A stretch of 64,000 nt of DNA, taken from the NCBI GenBank assembly GCA_030867875.1, contig JAOWCC010000019.1, positions 29,718,966-29,782,965 of the forward strand, read 5' to 3'. The notes under the pieces were generated by a model that worked only from the letters and a program-made list of their open reading frames with translations, was not told the origin of the DNA and made no database searches. The position numbers and the translations under genes are program-made. This document shows positions 56,288 to 64,000 of this stretch, one piece after another. Numbering within the stretch: the stretch's first letter is position 1; every line of letters starts with the position of its first letter. Origin of the DNA: Actinernus sp. WN-2022 (lineage: Eukaryota > Cnidaria > Anthozoa > Actiniaria > Actinernidae).

Positions 56288-57151
56288 TAGTATTTTACCA
56301 ACTTTTTGGTTACAGAACTCTAGAACCACCCAATTAGGTTTCTTTTCAGAAGGGGTTTAAAATTTTGTAAATTTCAGTGCTCCTAGAAAATTCCTTAACA
56401 TTTGCTTTATTTTCAATTATTATATCAACAAAGCTCAGACCTAAAATCAAACCTTATGTGGGCAAACTGAACTGATATAAAACGGTTTTCAAAATTTGCC
56501 ACAATACAAAGTTGAAACAACAATACATGCATTTCTAACATTATACATGCAAATATAAAATGTGTTCTCCAACAAAAGAACATGTTTTAAAAAAGTGCAT
56601 ATCGCCCCTGAGATGAGAATAATTTCGAGCTTGAATAAACAAGAATGCTGTTGATTCTGTTTTGATATTAGATTACATAATTATTTTGAGGAAGAAACTG
56701 TTTTCAAAAATATTAGCTGGCTAGTTTGAATGATCTAGAAACTTTTTAAATGAAATACGTACAATTCACATGCTCATTGATGTGTTTGGAAAGTGGAGTT
56801 TTGTTGGGGAGATAAAGAAACTTGAATTATAACAATGTCACTTTCTATGTCATCAAAACCTAATTAGCATAAAACTTTGCCCTAAAATGAAATACACCCA
56901 ATCAACATCAATTTTAATCTTTTTCAATTAGCTATAATTCACCGGATCTTATTCTAGGGGTGGTATGCACTTTACAATTCAAAGAACTAATGCACGGTCA
57001 TAAACATCCTGCTCCTATTTATCAAATGAAAACAGTTAATATCGAACTGTCTCAACATAACTGAAACACAATGATGAAAGCATATCATCAATAGTTCAAC
57101 ATGTTCGTCATAAAATATTCACCACAGTCAATCCCTAAGTGTCTTGAAAGA

Positions 57152-58963
57152 TCAACCTTTTCCAAAATACTTAGAACCAAATGCATGGTCATATACTTCA
57201 AACAAACCCTCCTCCGGAGGCTGCTCAACTGTAACACCTGCCACAGGGAGGTACAGGATATTTGGACAGGTTTGGGATGTAGGTAAAAATGACCATTTCA
57301 CTGAGCTGTCTGCTCCTCTAAAATGGATTTCTGGATGTGGGTCAAATCCAAACACTGGTTCCTCGCTGCAGCATGTAACAAACTCCAAGATGCTTTCAAG
57401 GCAGATCCTCCCTTCCAACCGTTGTCCTGCTCCAGCTTCTCGGATATATTTCATGAAGCAAGCATAAACTGTCTGCTGAAAGATACAAGCATTGGATCCT
57501 TCTTCTGAAAATTGTGGGGAGAGAAGACTAACAAGGGCTTTTCTTGTTAGAACACTTGCAGGTGATGGACGCAGAAGGTGGAGGAAGGTGGGGAGACTTG
57601 AGCCAATTTTAATCAGTCCAAGTTTATCAAAGCCTTCCTGCAGCTTCAAAACACATGGAGATGGCTCTGTTATATTGAACAGCTGCTCTAATATATCTTC
57701 TGGAATGAACCGTGGGAATGTTCCATTCTGAAGGATGCTCAAAGCCATAATCACCCCAACAATGCAATAATCCTCCTCCAGGTGATCTTTCAAGCCACCC
57801 TCAAAATAGTTCGCATTTATTTCTCTTAGGACTAAACGGAAAAATTCCTTTCTTGGACCCCCTGAATCCTTAGCAATTGCTCCATAAAAGGAAACTTCCA
57901 GAGTTTGTCTAAGGTTCTCATCTGCTACCAGCTCAAGCTCTTCTTTTGCACTAGCAAAAACGTTTTGTCTGTTAACCAAGATGAAGTTTGTTTGGGCATC
58001 ATTGTAGAACAAAGGGTGTGACTGTTCTAACGGTCTCCCTGTGACTATTTTCTCCTGAGCAACTCTCAAGATTTCCACTGGGTTTTCAATGTTATTGCTC
58101 TGGCAATATGAGATAATTTCTCTAATCACATCTGTGAATAATTGCCCTTTCTCCTGCTCAGTTTCATCATTACCAGTAAGATTTACCACAGGGGCAACAG
58201 ATGGTGTGGGACCAGGTATACAGGGGGTTACAGTGGATCGAGTAGAATAACTGGCAACACCAGATACCGGTAAAGCAGAGTCAGTTTTTGTGCATGTTTC
58301 TACCTTCCGTCTTTTCAGACCACCTCCCTCATGCTCCTCTTCACTTGAAGATTTGTTATCTTGTGACTCAGTGTCAGGACATAACAAACATTCAAAACCA
58401 TCTTTCAGTTTTACATAGATGGATCCTTGGCCTGCTAATAACTTGATTTGCTTGAAATTGTATTCGCTTGAATTTACCGGTTTCATCAGTTTTTTTCGGT
58501 TAGCCTTTAAGAACTCGATGTCAGAAGCAGTGACCAGTGGGTATTTGGTGTTCATGGCTTGGGATATTTCACGCCTTACATCTTTTTCTGTAGCACTTGC
58601 TCTTAACTGAATGAATCCCCTCAAAAGGACCGTCTCATCACTGATGACCATGGGGAATTCGTCTTCAGTGTCCTCTTCACATGCAACTAACGCAAACTCA
58701 AATGCTCGGAGTTCCTGTTCCCGTTTCTTGCTCGACTCCGTTCCTTTTTTTCCCCCGGGTATTGATCGTAGCCTCTCTCTCTGGTTTAACCTTTTATAAA
58801 GGCCGCTTGAAGTCGAAGAACTGATCATACTTCTTGCATTACTTGTCGCTGCAGCAACTGAGGATATAGCAGTAGTCGTAGAGGTAGTTGTCATTCGTGA
58901 ACAGAGCTGAGAAGCCTGTTCCAGGCATTTTTGGAGTTCAGAGAAGGTGTTCCTTTCCGCCAT
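57152..58963 (-). CDS. HECT-type E3 ubiquitin ligase of element D
   Basis: 603 residues from the ATG in AAAATGGCGGAAAGG, which mirrors the integrase start (an in-frame ATG 27 bp upstream also exists). The N-terminal 75 residues are Ser/Thr-rich. About 110-190 is a conserved-looking segment with FIQLRASATEKDVRREI and AGQGSIYVKL. A basic GLKRRKV (215-221) may be a nuclear signal. The HECT domain covers about 327-600: SGGPRKEFF (367-375), YFEGGL, and the catalytic cysteine C566 in LPTSQTCPNILYLP, 37 residues from the end. HECT ligases take ubiquitin from an E2 onto this cysteine and pass it to substrate. The best general match I recall is G2E3-like proteins. It is convergent with the integrase gene in the same transposon. 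No lesion seen. Substrate unknown. Confidence 0.9.
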   Translation of the reverse strand: MAERNTFSELQKCLEQASQLCSRMTTTSTTTAISSVAAATSNARSMISSSTSSGLYKRLNQRERLRSIPGGKKGTESSKKREQELRAFEFALVACEEDTEDEFPMVISDETVLLRGFIQLRASATEKDVRREISQAMNTKYPLVTASDIEFLKANRKKLMKPVNSSEYNFKQIKLLAGQGSIYVKLKDGFECLLCPDTESQDNKSSSEEEHEGGGLKRRKVETCTKTDSALPVSGVASYSTRSTVTPCIPGPTPSVAPVVNLTGNDETEQEKGQLFTDVIREIISYCQSNNIENPVEILRVAQEKIVTGRPLEQSHPLFYNDAQTNFILVNRQNVFASAKEELELVADENLRQTLEVSFYGAIAKDSGGPRKEFFRLVLREINANYFEGGLKDHLEEDYCIVGVIMALSILQNGTFPRFIPEDILEQLFNITEPSPCVLKLQEGFDKLGLIKIGSSLPTFLHLLRPSPASVLTRKALVSLLSPQFSEEGSNACIFQQTVYACFMKYIREAGAGQRLEGRICLESILEFVTCCSEEPVFGFDPHPEIHFRGADSSVKWSFLPTSQTCPNILYLPVAGVTVEQPPEEGLFEVYDHAFGSKYFGKG

Positions 58964-59089
58964 TTTGGATTTTGCTTCTCGAACGAGCACAAGTTCTGCA
59001 TCTGCAAGTATAGTGACCAGCGGTTAGGGGCTCAGAGGGAGTGGCGAATCCCGTCCTTGTAGGGACGCCTCTTGAATGAAATTGATTGA
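58964..59089 (-). promoter_or_regulatory. promoter-like segment of the HECT gene
   Basis: On the minus strand it reads CCCTACAAGGACGGGATTCG, CCACTCCCTCTGAGCCCC, TAACCGCTGG, which parallels 53709-53762 in front of the integrase gene. Similarity is partial, so the two copies have been diverging. Confidence 0.5.
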
Positions 59090-59288
59090 ACATTGAATGA
59101 CATGTATTGAACATTGAATGGTATTTATTGAACATTGAATGACATGTATTGCACATTGAATGACATGTATTGAACATTGAATGACATGTATTGAACATTG
59201 AATGACATGTATTGAACATTGAATGACATGTATTGAACATTGAATGACATTTATTGAACATTGAATAATATGTATTGAACATTGAATG
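59090..59288 (-). repeat. 21-bp subterminal array, right (about 9-10 units)
   Basis: Inverse orientation of the left array: ATTGAACATTGAAT cores with TGACATGT-type spacers. The outer units match the outer left units exactly; inner units differ in number and in the TTC/TGC variant. Confidence 0.9.
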
Positions 59289-59324
59289 CCACTTATTGAA
59301 TATTGCTACAATTGGCTTGCCATA
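59289..59324. repeat. right terminal inverted repeat of element D
   Basis: Inverse of 53350-53385. Followed at once by GCCAGA (59325-59330), the second copy of the target duplication. Confidence 0.9.
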
Positions 59325-59330
59325 GCCAGA

Positions 59331-61229
59331 CTCGTTTCTTAAAATTTTTCCCATACATTTCAATAAATAGTCAGTCAAATGACTGGACTTTAGAGGAAAA
59401 CTATTTACAACCCAGAGGGGGAGTTCTTCCTATATGCAGCTGGTAGGGATGGTCACCGTCATATTTTTTAGGGTTTGAAATTGACAATCTGGTATTTTTT
59501 AGGGGCAAATCTGAGCTATGGACATAAAGTACAAGTGGGAAAACTGTATATGGCTGAAACTTTTAAAGAATTTGTAATTTTTTGGGGTTATAACTTTTTT
59601 CTGCCCTAGGTATTTTTTAGGGAATTTTTCCAGTGGTCATCCCGCCAGGGATTTTCAACTTTGCACCTGTTGTGCTGCAATTTGATGTTGTAATTCAGTA
59701 GTAGCTTTATAACTACAAATGCAACCTTCTGCTAGAAGATGTTAGAAGAAAACGGCAAATGCCAGGAATAGTAATAAAGGAGTAATGAAACAACTTGAAT
59801 CATATTGTGAAATATTTAAGGCTTTGGGCCCATTTGTGCACTTGAACTTCTCAAACTCATCCATTATGCATGAGCATAATGTCATCCAATGGAGGGCACA
59901 TATTTGGTCACATGCATCAAGGTTGATGCCCGATGCAACCCTATTGTTCTCTCTACATGGATCTTGATGTTCAATGAGAACACAGAGCAAAATCAGAAGT
60001 TATTTGCCATATTGAATGTCATTGATATGAAATTTGTCCCAAATGTGTATCAACAATTTAGATCTAGTGATCAACTTCTCAAAACTGGTCAAAGTTCCAG
60101 GTGAGAAGTCAGCGATTCTGTCCCATCAATCAGTCTGCCTCAATGTAATAAATAAACAACCCACCAATGTAACGGTGTTGGTTAGCAGTTATTTTATTGC
60201 AAATAAGAGCAAATATGGACGTCCTTTCCATTAGGTTTTATTTATTCATTCATTTATTTGTTTGTTTATTATTTATTTATTTGCGATCCATATAATGTTT
60301 GACAGAACGGAATCACCAACCTTTTATCTGGAAGTTGAGTTTAGTTCGATAGTGCATTCATTCTTTGATAGATATAGGGGGAAAATAATATTTGTAACAA
60401 TATTTGAGTGGATAAAGAGTACACTGGCTGCCTCATCCTCATTTCCTTGGACTATATGCATGTAGCAAACCAATTTATAGACACAGGCTTTTACTATCTT
60501 CCTTTACCAAGCTTCTGGTTTTGTATAGTTATGGGTGGATACAATGTCATTTCCATGCAGTGGATGCAGAATGTGTTAATTTTCTCTTGTTCTTTATTTC
60601 ATTGGCTTATACAAAGTAAACAGGAGTAAAGCAACCAAAAATTGTGGTATTATATTTTTTTAATGAAAATAGTACCCAGTAGCAAAAGATTTACTGAGGA
60701 AGTCCTTCACGTATATGCATTGCATATGGGCCAGCGCCTTTACAGACACAAAATTGCTATTATGGCAGAACGAGGACATTGAGTGTCACAAGCACTTGAG
60801 GTCTGAGTTTCCGGTTCGATTCCGGATAGCAAAGTCTGTATCGCTACCCATACAATTGCACCACTACACATTCTGATCTATATCAGTAGGGAGTTGAACC
60901 CGGTTTCTTGGGTTTCCAATTCCCGTTCTCTCGATAAGTTGGTTATGCTAAATTATGTAAAATTATAGTTGAATACTACATTTCAAATAGAACTTTGCTT
61001 GTAAGAAAACTTTCGCGTATTCCATAGTTTGCAACTAGTCACACTTTCCTGTGCATATCCATGCGTTTTTTGTTGATGTTGTTGATTTTCGTTAGGGGAA
61101 TGCTGGAAAACTACATATTTATAATGTAAACTTTTGATGAGATTACACATGTATATCCAAACCTACAGTAAACACAAAAATAACAAATGTGAAAGATTAC
61201 GTCATTGCCCTCGTCTATGTAAGATACTG
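59331..61229. other. no gene seen; one weak tRNA-like box
   Basis: Frames are short and without domains. 59440-59640 has three TATTTTTTAGGG motifs of an interspersed repeat. GGTTCGATTCC at 60813-60823 looks like a B-box, but I see no good A-box or acceptor stem, so no tRNA is called. 60235-60290 is a low-complexity TTTATTTATT run. Confidence 0.4.
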
Positions 61230-61719
61230 TAAGATACCTCTCCACTACACCTGAACCCCTCTTCACTACACCTGGTTACCTGACAACTACACATGCCTAC
61301 CTCACCACTACACCTAACCCACTCTCCACTACATATGCGTACCTCTCTACTGCACTTGGTTACCTCGCCACTACACCTAACCCCTTCTGCTACACCTTGT
61401 TACCTCACCACTACACCTAACCCCCCTCCACTACACCTCGTTACCTCATCACTACACCTAACCTCCTCCACTGCAGCTGGTTACCTCACCACTACACCTA
61501 ACCCACTCTCCACTACATATGCGTACCTCTCTACTGCACTTGGTTACCTCGCCACTACACCTAACCCCTTCTGCTACACCTTGTTACCTCACCACTACAC
61601 CTAACCCCCCTCCACTACACCTCGTTACCTCATCACTACACCTAACCTCCTCCACTGCAGCTGGTTACCTCACCACTACACCTAACCCTCTCCACTATAC
61701 CTACACCTAACCCTCTCCA
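61230..61719 (+). repeat. CCACTACACCT minisatellite, first block
   Basis: Imperfect repeats of CCACTACACCTAACC and CTGGTTACCTCA, each about 20-21 bp. 61313-61496 is repeated without a difference at 61497-61680 (184-bp higher-order unit). Open frames across it (PLHLTP-type) are by-products of the repeat. Confidence 0.85.
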
Positions 61720-62790
61720 TCTAAACGGTTGAATATGTTAAAGTCTTTGAAGTACAAGGTTGACAGGTCAACCTTAGCTTGCTTATATAAAAGCTTAATT
61801 CGTCCCTTAATGGAATATGGAGATATAATCTGGAGTATTTGTAGTGATGTAGATGCTAATCTAATAGAGAGTGTCCAATATGAGGCTGCTAGGGTTGTAA
61901 CCGGAGCAATTAAGGGTACAAGTGCTACAAGCTTGAGAAAAGAGCTTACTTGGGAGAGTTTAAGTGTAAGGAGGAAAATGCATAAGTTAATACATTTTTA
62001 TAAAATTGTAAATGGATTAGTTCCCATATACTTACGAGAGCTACTACCCAATACTGTGGGTGAACGTGTACATTTTAACCTAAGATCAAGTGAAGATTTT
62101 TCAATTATTCCTTGTAGAACCGTTAAGTTTCAGCAGTCTTTCTTGCCTTCCACAATCACGTCTTGGAATTCACTAAGTTTGGATGTAAGGAATTCAATTT
62201 CGCTTTCTTCTTTCAAATTTAATTTGCGATCTGTGATTTTTCCTTTTAATTATAATAAGTTACTTGATTATTCCTATTCGAGACTAGCATCAATTTTTCA
62301 TACTCGCCTCAGGCTTGGTTTTTGTGCCCTGAATAGTTATCTTTTCAAAATCAATTGCTGTGACTCTCCCAGATGTGAATGTGGACTAGCTAAAGAAACA
62401 CCTAAGCATTATTTTATATTTTGTCCCCGTTACGCTGCCCAACGAACTTCCTTTTTTGCCTCTGCTGCACAGTTACTGGGTGAGAAATGGTCACAGAGCA
62501 GCGACAAGAACAAAATGGAGTTTATTCTGAACGTTGATTTTGATATAAATTGTCGTTTTTTTTGCAAAGTTCAAAGCTTTATTTTATCTACAAATCGTTT
62601 CTCTGTGACTTATGTTTAATTACTTTATTTTATTATTAATTGTGGTGTTTTTTTTTTTGTGTGTGTCTGTTCGCGTAAAAAAGAATGTACAATATTTAGT
62701 GTGAACCCCCTAGATAAGTCATTTAATTGTACTTTTGGGGAAAACACTTCATTATATGTTTAAATAAAAAAATAAAAAAAATAAAAAATA
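61720..62790 (+). pseudogene. LINE ORF2 C-terminal fragment inserted in the minisatellite
   Basis: An open frame of about 296 codons: DRSTLACLYKSLIRPLMEYG, VQYEAARVVTGAIKGTS, LTWESLSVRRKMHKLI, IVNGLVPIYLRELLP, TSWNSLSLDVRNSIS, then a CDSPRCECGLAKETPKHY / FCPRY zinc-knuckle-like motif and a stop at 62619. It is the region after the reverse transcriptase of a CR1/Jockey-type LINE. The 3' UTR ends with an AATAAAAAA-type tail at 62790, after which the minisatellite resumes. 5'-truncated but with no internal lesion, so a young insertion. Confidence 0.75.
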
Positions 62791-63302
62791 CCTGGTTACC
62801 TCATCACTACACCTAACCCTCTCCACTATACCTGGTTACCTCATCACTACACCTAACCTCCTCCACTGCACCTGGTTACCTCACCACTACACCAAACCCC
62901 CCCCCTCCACTACACCTGGTTACCTCATCACTGCACCTAATCCCCCCCCTCCACTACACCTGGTTACCTCATTACTGCACCTAAGGTCCCCCCTCCACTA
63001 TATCTGGTTACCTCACCACTACCCCTAACCTCCTCCACTGCACCCGGTTATCTCATCACTACACCTAACCCCCACCACTACACCTAACCCCGTCCACTGC
63101 ACCTGCCTACCTCACCACTATACCTGACCCCCTCAACTGCACCTGGTTACCTCACCACTACACCTGCCTACCTCTCCACTGCACCTGTCTACCTCACCAC
63201 TACACCTGACCCCCTTCACTACACCTGGCTACCTCACCACTACACCTGGTTACCTCTCCACTACACCTGCCTACCTCACCACTACACCTGACCCCATCCA
63301 CT
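62791..63302 (+). repeat. CCACTACACCT minisatellite, second block
   Basis: Same units as the first block (CTGGTTACCTCA, CACTACACCTAACC) with CCTGACCCC variants increasing to the right. Confidence 0.85.
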
Positions 63303-63792
63303 ACTGACGACACAAGCTTGACGGCTTCAGGGAAAACAGTAGAAAAAACGGAAATGGGGGTAAACAAGGACTTAATCAATATTAGAAACTGGCTTGCATC
63401 AAACAAATGAAGTTTCAATATTGTTATAATTGGGTCGAAACAGAGATTGACTAATCTCTCCGCACAACCTAACGTTGTTATCGGATATGTGCTAAATTAT
63501 GGAACAATTTGCCCATTGAAGTTCGCAATTGTGATTCTCTGGCTTCTTTTAACAGTTTAATTCCATCCCTTGGGCCATACAAGTAGATTATTGATTAGTA
63601 TTTTCATTCCTAGTAGTAGTTAATAGTAGCTATATTAATTATTATTTTAATTTCTTGTATTAGTTCTAGTTGTTTTTAAAATGAGTTATATTATAGTTAT
63701 ATTATATTATTGTATTGGTAAAACACGCCCCAATTGGAAATCAGTTTTGTTGAATTAGGTTAGCGTATATAAATAAAGTGGATCTTATCTAC
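63303..63792 (+). pseudogene. internally deleted LINE 3' fragment inserted in the minisatellite
   Basis: Frames give EMGVNKDLINIRNWLASNK, then a stop, NIVIIGSKQRLTNLSAQPNV (region after YADD), then a jump to AKLWNNLPIEVRNCDSLASF and SLIPSLGPYK at the very C-terminus. Between VVIGY and the C-terminal block several hundred codons are missing, so it was deleted internally before or after insertion. 3' UTR with AATAAAG and GGATCTTATCT; the minisatellite resumes at 63793. Confidence 0.65.
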
Positions 63793-63975
63793 TAGACCTG
63801 CCTACCTCTCCACTACACCTGACCCCCTCCACTACACTTGCCTACCTCTCCACTACACCTGACCCACTCCACTACACCTGCCTACCTCTCCACTACACCT
63901 GACCCACTCCAGTACACCTGCCTACCTCTCCACTACTCCTGCCTACCTGACCACTACACCTACACTACTACACTA
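63793..63975 (+). repeat. CCACTACACCT minisatellite, third block
   Basis: Regular CTGCCTACCTCTCCACTACA and CCTGACCCACTC alternation, period about 40 bp, continuing towards the window edge. Confidence 0.8.
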
Positions 63976-64000
63976 CACTACATGACTCATACTACCTTAG

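Larger units (their letters stand above)
55337..57151. other. non-coding centre of element D
   Basis: It lies between the stop codons of the convergent genes. It contains the two MITEs listed separately and AT-rich sequence that must carry the 3' ends of both transcripts. I see no third gene; frames are under 110 codons and domainless. Confidence 0.6.
53350..59324. mobile_element. complete DNA transposon (element D): integrase-like transposase plus HECT ligase, 6-bp target duplication
   Basis: The ends TATGGCAAGCCAATTGTAGC are inverted copies and continue identically for at least 100 bp. GCCAGA stands immediately outside both ends (53344-53349, 59325-59330). Inside each end come a 21-bp repeat array, a mirrored promoter-like segment, and a long intronless gene facing inward. 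The two genes are convergent, with about 1.8 kb between their stop codons, where two MITEs are nested. Both reading frames are intact. Six-base duplications are made by Polinton-type integrases among others, but size and gene content differ. I know no named family with this exact content. Confidence 0.9.

Noticed and set aside
53350..59324. Polinton/Maverick element
   Set aside because: The 6-bp duplication and integrase fit, but the element is only 6 kb, lacks protein-primed DNA polymerase, packaging ATPase, protease and capsid genes, and its ends do not start with AG.
60770..60835. tRNA gene
   Set aside because: A good B-box is present but no pairing acceptor or anticodon stem was found.
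61293..61710. Open frames of 103 and 63 codons (PLHLTP-type)
   Set aside because: They lie wholly within the minisatellite and repeat with it.

Overview
This is a eukaryotic, AT-rich, gene-poor and repeat-dense window. It looks like an animal genome and most likely a cnidarian (anthozoan such as a stony coral). The reasons are an intronless class A GPCR in locally duplicated copies, CR1/L2-type LINE debris, tRNA-like SINEs, RecQ-like helicase fragments inside TIR elements, and an integrase/HECT gene pair of a kind I recall from cnidarian and fish assemblies. Species cannot be fixed from the sequence alone. There is no bacterial operon, CRISPR array or rRNA.

Layout. 1-6.4 kb: TIR-like repeats, the 3' end of a LINE, a broken Myb/SANT (Harbinger-type) gene, and an orphan piece of the GPCR duplication unit. 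6.4-8.3 kb: a 1.4-kb TIR element (9-bp target duplication) carrying wrecked RecQ-like helicase and cysteine-rich genes; a related empty site lies near 16.05 kb. 8.7-34.9 kb: three GPCR copies, all + strand, in a repeated flanking module. Only the middle one (20301-21308) is intact; the first and third share an 11-bp deletion and are pseudogenes. Between them lie LINE fragments, nested SINEs and MITEs, and a second 9-bp-TSD element (25110-27535) carrying a relative of the cysteine-rich gene. 35-46 kb: mosaic repeats and a third 9-bp-TSD element (39820-41902) with inverted arrays of a 10-bp repeat. 46-52 kb: a decayed but nearly complete LINE whose ORF1 has an SGNH-hydrolase-like domain. 61.2-64 kb: a CCACTACACCT-type minisatellite interrupted by two LINE fragments.

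The main find is 53350-59324, a structurally complete 5,975-bp transposon. It has matching terminal inverted repeats, a perfect 6-bp target duplication (GCCAGA), and inverted subterminal arrays of a 21-bp repeat. It holds exactly two long, intact, intronless, convergent genes: a DDE integrase-like transposase (D250, D309, E344) and a HECT-type E3 ubiquitin ligase with its catalytic cysteine. The two promoters are inverted copies of each other and both proteins start at an ATGGCGGA. I infer that the integrase mobilises the element through the phased arrays and that the ligase is a second element protein, perhaps acting on host factors or on the transposase. I do not recognise a named superfamily with this layout.

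The only convincing host gene is the GPCR at 20301-21308. Nearly everything else is transposon sequence at different stages of decay. Nested insertions with readable empty sites give an unusually clear relative chronology.
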